Shown here: piece after piece, positions 33,070 to 42,027 of the stretch
Layout of the letters: every line of letters begins with the position of its first letter
Position numbering within the stretch: the first letter of the stretch is position 1
Source: Centipeda flueggei ATCC 43531
GTDB taxonomy: Bacteria > Bacillota > Negativicutes > Selenomonadales > Selenomonadaceae
Direction of reading: 5' to 3'
Assembly (NCBI RefSeq): GCF_000160695.1
Contig: NZ_GG694008.1
Location: 118,902 to 182,901, forward strand
Length of the DNA: 64,000 nt
The notes under the pieces: model-generated
What the model was told of the DNA's origin: nothing
Seen by the model: the letters and a program-made list of their open reading frames with translations, nothing else
The model's database searches: none
Position numbers and translations under genes: made by a program

Positions 33070-35766
33070 TCATTCGGCGTTGCGCGTGCCGCCCTCCGTC
33101 CTGCGGTTCATACGGCGTGACGGGCGCGGGGCGCGGCGCGGCTTCTCCGTCCGCTCCGTCTCCTCACTCCGGCTGCGGTAGCCCGGAGGATCGGGCCAGA
33201 CCGCGCTGTTGAGCCCTGTCACCTTAACGCGGTGGTAGTCACGCCCGCTGCGTTCATCATCACGGCGGCTGTCACTGCGCTCGCCGCGCTGCAGTCGGTC
33301 AGTATGACGCCTTGTATCACGTTCACTGCGCTGCGATGCCGGTTTTCCATCCATACGGCCCTTGCGCGGCACACTCTCCGCCGCTGCATGGGCGGCGCGA
33401 TCCCCCTTCTGGGCGCGGCTGCCGCTTGAGCCATGGGCCCCTCGTGTCTTTTTGCGGCGCTCACCATATCCCGCGCCTGCCGCAGTGGATGTCGGTCCAG
33501 GGCGGCGTTCGTTCTTTTTTCGACGGGAAGAGTGTTGCTGCTCTGCCCCCGCCGATTCCTTCACAGGCCTCGGTGAAGTATTCTTCTTGGCGGGAGCAGC
33601 CGCCCCCGGTTCATAGACACCATTGTCCTTCAGCACGAAGTCGAGCGTTCGCGCCTGTACATCAGCGCGCGTGATGATGATGGTCACTGTATCACCGAGG
33701 CGGTAACGCGTGCCCGTACGCTCTCCCACCATCGCATACTGATCCTCAATATAGCTGTAGTAGTCGTTGACCATGGTCGAGACGTGGACCAGTCCCTCGA
33801 CGCCGTTCTCCAGCTCGACGAAGATGCCGAACGCCGTCACACCGCTGATGACGCCCTCGTAGGTCTCGCCCACAAACTGCGCCATGTACTCGATTTTTTT
33901 CATATCGGTCGTCTCGCGCTCCGCCTCGATGGCGATGCGTTCACGCGCCGAGGAGTGTTCCGCTGCCTCGGGGAGGAGCGCACGCAGACGCTCGCGTTTC
34001 TCCGCCGCAATATGCCCCGTGGCAAACGTCTCGCGCAGGAGGCGATGCACCAGGAGGTCAGGGTAACGTCGGATCGGCGAGGTGAAATGCGTATAGTAGC
34101 GCGCCGCAAGGCCAAAGTGCCCAAGGCTCGCCGTCGAATAGCGCGCCTGCTGCATCGACCGCAGGGCAACCGCCCCAATGATGCGCTCCTCAGGCTGTCC
34201 CTTAACGCGGTCGAGCACCTGCTGGATGTCGGAGGGGCGCACCTTGCCGTCCTCATCGACATGGAGGCGCAGACCGAGTGCGGCGAGAAGACTCTGCAGG
34301 CGCTCTATCTTCTCGGCGGCGGGCGTCTCATGCACGCGGTAGACGAACGGCTCTTCCTTCAGCTCCATGTGACGCGCCACGGTCTCATTTGCCGCGAGCA
34401 TGCACTCCTCAATGATGGACTCGCCGATCGAACCCGTACGTTTTTCGAGCGCGACGGGATGTCCATCGGCATCGAGCTTTACCTTGACCTCGGGCAGCTC
34501 AAAGTCAATCGAGCCGCGCCGATGGCGCTTGGCACGCAGTACCTCGCGCAGACGGCGCAGTGTCTCGAGCATTGGGCGGATGTCGCCGTTGTCCGAGACA
34601 AACGGTTCCTCACCGGCGAGCACCTTATTGACAAGCGTATAGGTAAGGCGGCGCGCAACATGGATCACGCACGGCACGATCTCATAGTTCCTGACCTCGC
34701 CGTCCATGCCGATCTCCATCTCGCACGCCATCGAGAGACGATCCACGCCCTCGTTCAGGCTGCAGATCCCGTTCGACAGCTCCTTCGGGAGCATCGGAAT
34801 CACGCGGTCGACGAGATAGACGCTCGTCCCGCGCCGAGCCGCCTCACGATCAAGCGGCTCGCCCGCCCGGACGTAGTGGCTGACATCGGCGATATAGACA
34901 CCGAGAAAGAAAACGCCGTCCTTCTCATAGGCGTAGACACCGTCGTCAATGTCCTTCGTATCCTCGCCGTCAATCGTGACGATGGGGAAATCACGCCGAT
35001 CACGCCGCCCTGCATACTCCTCGGGAAGCGGATCCTTCGGGCAGCGCGCCGCCGCCTCTGCAACATCGGGCGGGAACTTCTCATCGAGATCGTAGGCGCG
35101 CATGACGGCGAGTACGTCCACGCCGGGGTCGCCCGTCTTGCCGAGCACCTCGACGACGCGCCCTTCGGCGCTTCTTCGCTGCTCCGGCCACTTCGTGATC
35201 TCGACCACGACCTTGCTGCCCGTCTTTGCCCCGCCGAAGTCCTTTTTCAGCACAAAGACATCGCGCCCGATCTTCGTGCTGTCGGGCGTGACGAACCCGA
35301 ACGCCTTGCTGCGCTCGAATGTGCCGACGATATGCGTATTGACGCGCTCGAGGATGCGGATGATCTCCCCCTCGCGCGCGCGTCCCGGCTGCTCGGACGG
35401 CGTGACGCGTGCGACCACGCGGTCGCCGTGCATCGCCGTCCCCATCGCGCTGCCGGGGACAAAGACATCCGTCTCCTCCTCCGTCTCACGCACGTCGGGG
35501 ATGATAAAGCCGAACCCCTTCGGCGACATGGAGAGCCGCCCCACCACGAGATTCATGCGGCTCGGCAGGCCGTAAAGGCCGCTGCGGTTGCGGATGACCG
35601 CACCATCGGTCTCAAGCGCCGCAAGGGCAGCGGAGAGCTCCTTCCCTTCGCTCTCCGGGAGCCCCAGCCCCGTACGCAGCTCCGCCTCAGGCAGCGGGCG
35701 ATAGGCGTCCTCCCGCATAAAGGCATAGATCCTCTCCTTGAGCGTATCCAGTTGTTCCTGTTCCAT
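33070..35766 (-). CDS. rnr: Ribonuclease R
   Basis: The product (898 residues) is a processive 3'-5' exoribonuclease. It has two cold-shock RNA-binding regions (for example SPKGFGFIIPDV at about 81-92 and ERSKAFGFVTPD at about 151-162) and the RNB catalytic domain with EDTKDIDDGVYAY at about 268-280. An S1 domain follows (YEGVISGVTAFGIFVELENG). From about residue 715 the protein is a long low-complexity tail rich in Arg, Lys, Ser and Gly; such basic tails help RNase R act on structured RNA, but this one is long. AGAGG precedes the ATG. It lies between the esterase gene and smpB. Confidence 0.95.
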   Translation of the reverse strand: MEQEQLDTLKERIYAFMREDAYRPLPEAELRTGLGLPESEGKELSAALAALETDGAVIRNRSGLYGLPSRMNLVVGRLSMSPKGFGFIIPDVRETEEETDVFVPGSAMGTAMHGDRVVARVTPSEQPGRAREGEIIRILERVNTHIVGTFERSKAFGFVTPDSTKIGRDVFVLKKDFGGAKTGSKVVVEITKWPEQRRSAEGRVVEVLGKTGDPGVDVLAVMRAYDLDEKFPPDVAEAAARCPKDPLPEEYAGRRDRRDFPIVTIDGEDTKDIDDGVYAYEKDGVFFLGVYIADVSHYVRAGEPLDREAARRGTSVYLVDRVIPMLPKELSNGICSLNEGVDRLSMACEMEIGMDGEVRNYEIVPCVIHVARRLTYTLVNKVLAGEEPFVSDNGDIRPMLETLRRLREVLRAKRHRRGSIDFELPEVKVKLDADGHPVALEKRTGSIGESIIEECMLAANETVARHMELKEEPFVYRVHETPAAEKIERLQSLLAALGLRLHVDEDGKVRPSDIQQVLDRVKGQPEERIIGAVALRSMQQARYSTASLGHFGLAARYYTHFTSPIRRYPDLLVHRLLRETFATGHIAAEKRERLRALLPEAAEHSSARERIAIEAERETTDMKKIEYMAQFVGETYEGVISGVTAFGIFVELENGVEGLVHVSTMVNDYYSYIEDQYAMVGERTGTRYRLGDTVTIIITRADVQARTLDFVLKDNGVYEPGAAAPAKKNTSPRPVKESAGAEQQHSSRRKKNERRPGPTSTAAGAGYGERRKKTRGAHGSSGSRAQKGDRAAHAAAESVPRKGRMDGKPASQRSERDTRRHTDRLQRGERSDSRRDDERSGRDYHRVKVTGLNSAVWPDPPGYRSRSEETERTEKPRRAPRPSRRMNRRTEGGTRNAE

Positions 35767-35786
35767 ATTTTCCTCTTTTTTCGTTT

Positions 35787-36548
35787 CTACGATCTTCTTC
35801 CCTGCACAGCCTTCTCCAAAAAATCTGCCGTGCGCTCAAATACGCGCTCCCTGATCCCCTCGTCGAGTGGGAGCAGATGCCCTGCGTCAGGGAGAATCAC
35901 GGTCTCGCAGTCCGCGCTTGCCACATGTGCACGCAGCTCCTCCGCACTCTTCGGGTCCGCCGTATGGTCACGCGATCCATGGACGATCAGGAGCGGCGCA
36001 CATACCTTGCCCAGCTCGCTTCGGGCGGCGGCAATCACATCCATCATCTCATGGACAGAGACGAGCGGCATGCGCCGATAAGTGTTGTTCGCCCCCTGCG
36101 GAACGTTCTCCAGTTTGCGGCGCGCCTTCGGCACATAGCGTCCGACGCTCGCCGCGCGCGTCGGCAGGTGCTCGATCCCCTGCTCCTGTGCGATAATGAG
36201 CGGTGCGCCGAGGCTCACGACACACGTGACCTCCGCCTCGACTGAGAGCAGAAGAGCAAAGATCGCCCCCATCGAGTGTCCCACGACGGCGATGTCGTCA
36301 CACGCACCGCGCAGAATCGCATAGCCGTCGCGCACGGAGTCCATCCAGTCCTCATGATCCGTGCGGCTGAGATCCTCCGCCGTCGTTCCGTGTCCCGCGA
36401 GGCGTATGGCGAGCACCGTAAAGCCGCGTGCATGAAGGTACTCTCCCATGAGACGCAGCTCAGCAGGAAGCCCCGTAAATCCATGAATGAGGAGGACACC
36501 ATGCCGTCCGCCCGGCAGAAAAAAAGGCTCTGCGCCCAGTAAATGCAC
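35787..36548 (-). CDS. Carboxylesterase / monoacylglycerol-lipase-like alpha/beta hydrolase
   Basis: The product (253 residues) has the alpha/beta-hydrolase pattern: LLIHGFTGLP (oxyanion region) near residue 19, the nucleophile motif GHSMG at about 91-95, an Asp within VHGSRDHTADP and the catalytic His in LPDAGHLLPLD. It closely follows the Est30/YvaK carboxylesterases found between secG and rnr in Firmicutes. These hydrolyse short acyl esters in the cytoplasm; the natural substrate is unknown. The start is GTG (36546-36548), with GGAGGAG eight or nine bases away. It lies 20 bases before rnr. Confidence 0.9.
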   Translation of the reverse strand: MHLLGAEPFFLPGGRHGVLLIHGFTGLPAELRLMGEYLHARGFTVLAIRLAGHGTTAEDLSRTDHEDWMDSVRDGYAILRGACDDIAVVGHSMGAIFALLLSVEAEVTCVVSLGAPLIIAQEQGIEHLPTRAASVGRYVPKARRKLENVPQGANNTYRRMPLVSVHEMMDVIAAARSELGKVCAPLLIVHGSRDHTADPKSAEELRAHVASADCETVILPDAGHLLPLDEGIRERVFERTADFLEKAVQGRRS

Positions 36549-36565
36549 GGCGATCTCTCCTCCTC

Positions 36566-36601
36566 AAAATAAAGCCCTGCCCCGCATAGCGGCAGCAGGG
36601 T
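36566..36601 (-). terminator. Terminator-like hairpin between secG and the esterase gene
   Basis: Arms GCCCTGCCCCGC and GCGGcaGCAGGG fold into a strong stem, followed on the minus strand by TTTATTTT and directly by the next ribosome binding site. It may act as a partial terminator within the cluster. Confidence 0.6.
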
Positions 36602-36628
36602 TCATTCACTGATACGGTCAGAGAACCA

Positions 36629-36724
36629 CGATAAATTCAGCACCGCCATCTTGATGCATCTTTTTCCCGTACGCCGACGGAAAATCTACGCCAACCTGGC
36701 GGACTTCATTTGATCAGTGATTCC
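36629..36724 (-). repeat. Dispersed intergenic repeat, copy B (directly after secG)
   Basis: On the minus strand this begins at the secG stop codon and is homologous to 24278-24427: GGAATCACTGAT, GTTGGCGTAGATTTTCC, TACGGGAAAAAGATGC and GGCGGTGCTGAATTTATC appear in the same order. It lacks the internal extra hairpin of copy A. The centre GCGTAGATTTTCCGT / ACGGGAAAAAGATGCA can fold into a stem. Confidence 0.65.
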
Positions 36725-36952
36725 CTAACTCGACATCCGCGCAATGATGATCGTAATTACCCCGAACAGAATGGCAAACACGACCGTCACGCGTGCGAGC
36801 AGCGCATCCATGCCGCGCGCCTTGCCCGAAAACACCGTATCCTCGCCGCCGTCCAGTCCGCCCATACCGGCAGACTTTGCCTCCTGTCCGAGCACAGACG
36901 CAATGAGAATGATCGCAACAATTGCATCAAGTACCATTAAAAGTGTGAGCAA
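36725..36952 (-). CDS. secG: Preprotein translocase subunit SecG
   Basis: The product (75 residues) has two membrane spans (LLMVLDAIVAIILIASVLGQ and ARVTVVFAILFGVITIIIA) joined by a Gly-rich loop with the typical GGLDGGEDTVFSGKARGMD. SecG stimulates protein export through SecYEG. The start is TTG (36950-36952) with GGAAGGGG seven bases away. It is the first gene of the secG-est-rnr-smpB cluster, the same order as in Bacillus. Confidence 0.93.
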   Translation of the reverse strand: MLTLLMVLDAIVAIILIASVLGQEAKSAGMGGLDGGEDTVFSGKARGMDALLARVTVVFAILFGVITIIIARMSS

Positions 36953-36996
36953 GAAAAAGCCCCTTCCTGAACGAATATACGCAACTACATTTAGTT

Positions 36997-37026
36997 ATGA
37001 TAGCACATACTACGCAAAAGTGGCAA
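36997..37026 (-). promoter_or_regulatory. Promoter of the secG cluster
   Basis: Minus-strand -35 TTGCCA (37021-37026), an 18-base spacer and -10 TATCAT (36997-37002), with an extended TGC element before the -10. Confidence 0.65.
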
Positions 37027-37084
37027 GTGAAATGTCTCAACATGAATATTCTCCCACAAGATTTTATGTAAACCTGCCGCACAC

Positions 37085-37121
37085 GAAAATACTGCCGATA
37101 CGCAGACAGCGATCGGCAGTA
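37085..37121 (-). terminator. Terminator of the sugar/polyol operon
   Basis: Perfect ten-base arms TACTGCCGAT and ATCGGCAGTA (37090-37099 and 37112-37121), followed on the minus strand by TTTTCGT, directly after the last dehydrogenase gene. Confidence 0.8.
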
Positions 37122-37132
37122 CGACAATATTT

Positions 37133-38173
37133 TTAGTTACGAACGTTGACCATTGTTTCCCCAGTAAGATACCGCTTTAAATCCTCCATCCCAATTTCCA
37201 CGGAGGTCATCATCGTATCACAGGAAGTTCCGGCAAGATGACTGGTCAAGGTAATATTGGAAAGCTTCAAATACGGATGATCCATCGGCAGCGGTTCCTC
37301 GTCATAGACATCGATCGCGGCACCGCCGATGGCATGATCACGCAGAGCCTCTGCCAGAGCCTTCGTATCGACCAGTCCGGCACGTGCTGTATTGATGAGA
37401 TACGCGGTCTGCTTCATTTTGGACAGCTCCGCCTTGCCGATAAAGTGTTCTGTTTTCTCTGACAGACGCAGATGAAGCGTCACTATATCCGACTGCTCCA
37501 GCAGCTCCTCCAGCGATACAAATTCGACATTCTGATCGGCACACTTTTTCGGATCAGCATACGGATCATGAACAATCACCTTTGACTCAAAACCCTGCAG
37601 ACGCATTCTCACGCGCTGACCGATGTAGCCATAACCAATAATGCCGACCGTCATCTTGCGCATATCGTGGATATAGCTCTGGTTATCGTATTTCTTGCAC
37701 CATTTCCCTTCCATAATCAAATGGTGACTGCGTGCAATATTCTTGTTCTCTGCGATCATCATGCCAACAGCGAAATCGGCGACTGCATTCGCGCTGCGCC
37801 ATGGCGCGTTAATGAGCTTTACCCCTTTCTCAGTAAGACGGGGAACATCCGCATTCTCATAGCCGCCGCGCAAAACTGCTGCTACCTTGAGATTCTTTGC
37901 CTTCTCAATGACCTCTTTGTTGATGGATGCCACATGAACGACAAGAATATCTTTATCCGCACAGTTGTCGAGGAGTGCCTGGCAGGTCGGTGCAGCATCA
38001 ATGCCCTCATGTTCGATCAAGGTCATACGATCTGTAATCGGTCCCATCGCATACATATCCTTATCTTCGACAATGGTAATTTCAGCGCCAAACTTCTCCA
38101 ATGCACTCAGTTCTTCCATCATCTTCACAGTGATACCACCATCTGCAACACAAAGAATCTTTGTTTTTCCCAT
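37133..38173 (-). CDS. D-isomer 2-hydroxyacid dehydrogenase (first of two in the operon)
   Basis: The product (346 residues) has the split substrate domain and NAD-binding domain of this family, with GIIGYGYIGQRV (NAD loop), HLRLSEKTEHFIG, LINTARAGLVDTKAL containing the catalytic Arg region, a Glu in DVYDEEPLP and a His in LTSHLAGTS. Members reduce 2-ketoacids or oxidise 2-hydroxyacids. The substrate is not predictable, but the beginning (CVADGGITVKMMEELS) differs from serine-pathway PGDH. GGAGGG lies before the ATG. It is the last gene of the eight-gene operon. A relative with the same fold lies at 42028-43059, so two oxidation or reduction steps are likely. Confidence 0.85.
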   Translation of the reverse strand: MGKTKILCVADGGITVKMMEELSALEKFGAEITIVEDKDMYAMGPITDRMTLIEHEGIDAAPTCQALLDNCADKDILVVHVASINKEVIEKAKNLKVAAVLRGGYENADVPRLTEKGVKLINAPWRSANAVADFAVGMMIAENKNIARSHHLIMEGKWCKKYDNQSYIHDMRKMTVGIIGYGYIGQRVRMRLQGFESKVIVHDPYADPKKCADQNVEFVSLEELLEQSDIVTLHLRLSEKTEHFIGKAELSKMKQTAYLINTARAGLVDTKALAEALRDHAIGGAAIDVYDEEPLPMDHPYLKLSNITLTSHLAGTSCDTMMTSVEIGMEDLKRYLTGETMVNVRN

Positions 38174-38246
38174 GAATGATTCCCTCCAACAGCTTTACCA
38201 CCCTCTTCCCGTATGATGGGAAGGGACACCCTCAAAGATGAGGACC

Positions 38247-39131
38247 TTACGCCTTCCCTGCCGAGCCGACCAGGTCGATCTTCTGACGCACGACCTCCTG
38301 CAGGGCAGCAAGCGGCTTCTGATACAGCTGATGCGGCCATATGGCCAAATGCTCTGCATGCTGCAGCTCCTCCTTGAGTGTGCCGTTAAATGCCGTCAGC
38401 ATCTCAGAGAAGATATTCAGCTTACATATACCGTTGGCAACAGACTTACGAATCAGCCCATCCGGTGTCCCGGATCCTCCATGCATCACCATAGGAACAG
38501 GCGATATTGCATTCAGTTCCTGCAGCCGGTCAAAATGAATGTGCGGTTTATGCACGTAAAGTCCATGCGCCGTTCCCACAGCAACAGCGATGCAATCAAC
38601 CTGGGAACGTGCAACGAACTCCGCCAGCTCACTCGGCTGTGTAAGGAAATCATCAGGGTTATCAAAGGTATCCTTCTTCACAGCCCCAATTTCGCTGTTT
38701 CCGACAATGCCGTCCCCCACATGTCCGAGCTCCGCTTCTACACTGACATCAAACCGATGTGCATACGAGACGACCTCGCTTGTCTTTCGCAGATTCTCTT
38801 CCAGAGGAAGCATAGAGCCATCAAACATCACCGAAGAAAAGCCTCCATCGATGCACCGCTTGATGAACGGAATATCCACTGCATGATCCAGATGAACAGC
38901 CACGGGAACAGATGCAGCTTCTGCAATTCTACGCAAATATCCGAGCCAATAGGAAAGCCGATCACCGACAAGATCGACAGCCAACCCCATCAGAATGACC
39001 GGCGACTTTTTTTCCTCTGCAGCCTCAGTCACTGCCATAGCCATATCGAGATTGCTGACATCAAACGCGCCGACAGCATACTTTCCTGCGCGCGCATCCG
39101 TCAGCATCTTGTTCATATTTACTAAAGCCAT
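38247..39131 (-). CDS. Class II (zinc) ketose-bisphosphate aldolase
   Basis: The product (294 residues) matches the class II fructose/tagatose-bisphosphate aldolase family. It has the metal-binding VAVHLDHAVD segment, EAELGHVGDG, DCIAVAVGTAHGLY with a zinc His, and MVMHGGSGTPDG. These enzymes split a ketose-phosphate into dihydroxyacetone phosphate and an aldehyde. In this operon it most likely cleaves the phosphorylated product of the FGGY kinase. The usual glycolytic function is possible but less likely in this context. GAGGAGGGG lies before the ATG at 39129-39131. Confidence 0.88.
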   Translation of the reverse strand: MALVNMNKMLTDARAGKYAVGAFDVSNLDMAMAVTEAAEEKKSPVILMGLAVDLVGDRLSYWLGYLRRIAEAASVPVAVHLDHAVDIPFIKRCIDGGFSSVMFDGSMLPLEENLRKTSEVVSYAHRFDVSVEAELGHVGDGIVGNSEIGAVKKDTFDNPDDFLTQPSELAEFVARSQVDCIAVAVGTAHGLYVHKPHIHFDRLQELNAISPVPMVMHGGSGTPDGLIRKSVANGICKLNIFSEMLTAFNGTLKEELQHAEHLAIWPHQLYQKPLAALQEVVRQKIDLVGSAGKA

Positions 39132-39155
39132 AGATACCCCTCCTCATGCACCGAC

Positions 39156-39719
39156 TCAGTCGGGCGAACACCAACCCCACATGGACTGCGTGCTCGTCAT
39201 GACCCCATCAAACCCGCGCTGACAGAGCCGCTCAGCAAACTCACTCCGATCGATAAAACCACTCGCAAAAATTCTGCCGGAAAACACCTTGTGAAATTGA
39301 CCAAGGAAGTCATAGGCACAAACCGCAGGCCTCAGTTCAATGGCATCGGGCTTCGTTACTTCAATGGAGCGGAATGCCATTTCCAACGACAGGGAATCCA
39401 AAAGAGCGACTTTCCAAATGGTCTTTAACCCGGCAGACCTCGCCCTGCTGATGTGATATGCGTTCGAACCAATGACCGTGTCTACCTTATAGGCTTTTTT
39501 CAGCATTTCAAAGGCAATCGCATCCGTTCCGAGCCCTCCGATCAACTCATGATTGACAATGACCTCCTGTCCATTTTTGTGGCATTGCGTCGTGAGTTCG
39601 GCAAGATTTCCGATATGCGATACCGTACTCAGCAAAATCTCGCCCTGGGATGATTTCAGTGCTCGGTCCAGATGCCGTATATCCCGTACCGACGGAATGA
39701 CCGTGAAGGTTCTATCCAT
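39156..39719 (-). CDS. GlpP-family (glycerol-3-phosphate-responsive) antiterminator
   Basis: The product (187 residues) resembles GlpP: FTVIPSVRDIRHLDRALKSS at the start, LSTVSHIGNLAELT, a middle segment VNHELIGGLGTDAIAFEML, VDTVIGSNAYHISRA and the ending IFASGFIDRSEFAERL. GlpP of Bacillus binds glycerol-3-phosphate and lets RNA polymerase pass a leader terminator in glp mRNAs. No glp gene is next to it here; it lies inside a sugar operon whose leader has a terminator, so it is probably that operon's antiterminator. The ATG lies eight bases inside the end of the kinase gene, with GGGAGG before it. Confidence 0.8.
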   Translation of the reverse strand: MDRTFTVIPSVRDIRHLDRALKSSQGEILLSTVSHIGNLAELTTQCHKNGQEVIVNHELIGGLGTDAIAFEMLKKAYKVDTVIGSNAYHISRARSAGLKTIWKVALLDSLSLEMAFRSIEVTKPDAIELRPAVCAYDFLGQFHKVFSGRIFASGFIDRSEFAERLCQRGFDGVMTSTQSMWGWCSPD

Positions 39720-41241
39720 CCTGTCCTCCCTCCCAGTACCGCAGCAAATGTTGATTCAGGCGCTGCCATTCCGCATATCTTTTTTGATAGAATGCGGCCT
39801 TTTCCGCATTGGGGAGAACGCGAGGCTTCAGCTTGACCGAACGCGCAAACGCCTCTTCATAGTTCTTGTATATGCCTGCTCCAATACCGGCAACAATGGC
39901 AACACCATGCGCTCCTGTTTCGTCACATTCGACGACCTCTACGGGAAGTCCCATAGTATCGGCAAAGATCTGCGTCCACACAGAACTCTTTGCCATGCCG
40001 CCGGTCAGGCGAATGAGCTTTGCCGGCAACCCGGCAGAGATCAGGAAATCGATGTGATGTTTATGAATAAACGCGATTCCCTCGACAACAGCATAACACA
40101 GTTCTCCGTAGCTTGTATGCATATTGAGGTTGCTGAAGCCCGCGCGTGCGTTCACATGGATACTGGGTGATGCAACAAACGGTTGAAAATACGGTGTGTC
40201 CATATTCGGATCTGCCTTCAGAATCCACTCGTTCAGCACATCATAATAGTCGCGTTGTTCATAGACAGCCGCCAGCCTCGCCTTATCTCCGAGGACATGA
40301 TGAAACCATTCGTAGTTGGTCGCGGAGGCTCCCGTATAGGAACAGTTGAGATACTCATTCTTGTGAATGTAGGGCATATTGCTCGATGCATTTGGTATCA
40401 CACGATCCGAATGCGTCTCATTGATGCACCATGATCCGGCGATTGATGTGATCACCCCATCGCCCGTTGCTCCGGCTCCGACAAGACTTGCCAGAATATC
40501 CATCATACCCGCGGCGATCGGAGTGCCCTCTTTGAGGCCGGTCATCTCTGCTGCTTCCTGCGTCACTGTACCGACGATCTGTTCCGGACTCGAATAGAGC
40601 GCTGGCAACTTGTCAAACATCTCGGGAATACCATAGAGATCCATCAGCTCTCGCGAGTACTCCATCGTGTCCATGTCAACCATGAAGGAACCGCCGAAGA
40701 CATTGAGATCTGTAGCAAACCGACCGGACAGCCGATACATCAAGTAGTCTTTGAACATCAACACGCTGCCGATTCTGTCATAGACAGGACGCTCATGCTC
40801 TTTGTACCAGCGCAGAATCGGCCCCGGCTCGCCCGCGAACAGTGTTCCATGTACCATACGGTTGATCTTATCGTATGTGCCTTCCTTCTGATACAAAGAA
40901 ATGATGTCATTGGCGCGGTAATCCTGTGAAAAACATCCAGGGGCAATGGACCAGCCGCTCTCATCGAGAAACACGACACCATTGCCGAACGACGTCACAC
41001 CAACCCCGGCAATATCCTCTGCAGAAACCCCAGCCTTCCCGATCGCACGCTTGATGCATTGGGAAACCATGCTCCAGAGCTCATCGACATCAAATTCTTC
41101 AAAGCCCCTGCCGCGCGGTGCAAGATGCATACGCTCAGAGCTCTTCGTGGAAGATGATGCGACCATCTTCCCCCCTTCATCAAAAACAACCGCCTTACTC
41201 GACGTGTTTCCGGCATCAATGCCAATCAAAAACTTTGCCAT
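39712..41241 (-). CDS. FGGY-family carbohydrate kinase (L-xylulokinase/erythritol-kinase-like)
   Basis: The product (509 residues) has the FGGY kinase pattern: FLIGIDAGNTSSKAVVFD at the start (phosphate loop), SFGNGVVFLDE, a middle segment GEPGPILRWYKEHERPVYDRIG, and LTGGMAKSSVWTQIFADTMG near the C-terminus. By eye the middle is closer to L-xylulose kinase (LyxK) than to glycerol or xylulose kinase. It phosphorylates a ketose or polyol with ATP. The ATG at 41239-41241 has AGGAGG about 8 bases away; the frame extends six codons further. It is central to the operon between the SDR and GlpP-like genes. The exact sugar is unknown. Confidence 0.85.
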   Translation of the reverse strand: MAKFLIGIDAGNTSSKAVVFDEGGKMVASSSTKSSERMHLAPRGRGFEEFDVDELWSMVSQCIKRAIGKAGVSAEDIAGVGVTSFGNGVVFLDESGWSIAPGCFSQDYRANDIISLYQKEGTYDKINRMVHGTLFAGEPGPILRWYKEHERPVYDRIGSVLMFKDYLMYRLSGRFATDLNVFGGSFMVDMDTMEYSRELMDLYGIPEMFDKLPALYSSPEQIVGTVTQEAAEMTGLKEGTPIAAGMMDILASLVGAGATGDGVITSIAGSWCINETHSDRVIPNASSNMPYIHKNEYLNCSYTGASATNYEWFHHVLGDKARLAAVYEQRDYYDVLNEWILKADPNMDTPYFQPFVASPSIHVNARAGFSNLNMHTSYGELCYAVVEGIAFIHKHHIDFLISAGLPAKLIRLTGGMAKSSVWTQIFADTMGLPVEVVECDETGAHGVAIVAGIGAGIYKNYEEAFARSVKLKPRVLPNAEKAAFYQKRYAEWQRLNQHLLRYWEGGQDG

Positions 41242-41263
41242 GACAGTCCCTCCTTTCAATCAT

Positions 41264-42019
41264 TTACCGCATCAGCATACCGCCTGTGGCATCGAGTGTA
41301 ATTCCTGTCAGGTAGTCTGCTTTGTTCGAACACAGAAAGAGAATACTGTATGCGACTTCCTCCGGCTCGGCGACTCTGCCTAAGGGAATCCGCTGACAGT
41401 AATAATCCCTGCGCGTCTTCAGTGCCTCATGAACCATAGGAGTCTCCATAAGGCCGGGCGCAACTGCATTGACGTTGATACGATGTGATGCAAGTTCCCG
41501 TGCAAGTGAAATCGTAAAGGACACCAATCCGCCTTTGGAAGCCGCATAATGTGCGTGTCCCGTCGTAGATCCGGAAAATGCAGCCTGCGACACGACATTC
41601 ACAATCTTTCCCGGCTTTTTTTGATCGACCAAACAGCGTGCAAAATCACGACATAAGACAAACGGACTGATCAGATTGACCTCCAAGGTATGCCGAAAAT
41701 CCTCTTCCTCCATATCAAGGACATAGGACTGCGGCCATATTCCGGCAGCATTGACGAGAATGTCCAGCGTACCGAATGCGGAAAGTGCTCTGCGCACGAC
41801 ATCATTGCGGTGGCTGCTGCTCAGATCACATGCGATTCCCGCAGAACGTATGCCGTACCTGTTCTGCAGATCCGCGGCAAGTGCAGTGCATTCATCTCCA
41901 TGTCGGCTGACGGCAATAACATTCGCTCCCTCCTGTGCAAAGAGCTCACATACCGCTCGGCCAAGGCCCTTTGTACCACCGATCACGAGTGCATTTTTTC
42001 CCTGTAAACCGAACTCCAT
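41264..42019 (-). CDS. Short-chain dehydrogenase (SDR) of the sugar/polyol operon
   Basis: The product (251 residues) is a classical SDR with the NAD(P) loop GGTKGLGRAV, the NAAG motif, a Ser region near VNVVSQAAFSGST and the catalytic YAASK. It ends with a typical YLTGITLDATGG. It probably oxidises or reduces the sugar or polyol. The ATG at 42017-42019 has GAGGTG at good distance and lies a few bases after the stop of the upstream dehydrogenase. The 22-base gap to the kinase shows co-transcription. Confidence 0.85.
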   Translation of the reverse strand: MEFGLQGKNALVIGGTKGLGRAVCELFAQEGANVIAVSRHGDECTALAADLQNRYGIRSAGIACDLSSSHRNDVVRRALSAFGTLDILVNAAGIWPQSYVLDMEEEDFRHTLEVNLISPFVLCRDFARCLVDQKKPGKIVNVVSQAAFSGSTTGHAHYAASKGGLVSFTISLARELASHRINVNAVAPGLMETPMVHEALKTRRDYYCQRIPLGRVAEPEEVAYSILFLCSNKADYLTGITLDATGGMLMR

Positions 42020-42027
42020 TGTGCACC

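Noticed and set aside
33784-36081. A 765-codon open frame on the plus strand, opposite rnr and the esterase
   Set aside because: It is a shadow of the G+C-rich rnr gene; it has no ribosome binding site and no recognisable protein motif, whereas the opposite strand encodes complete RNase R motifs.
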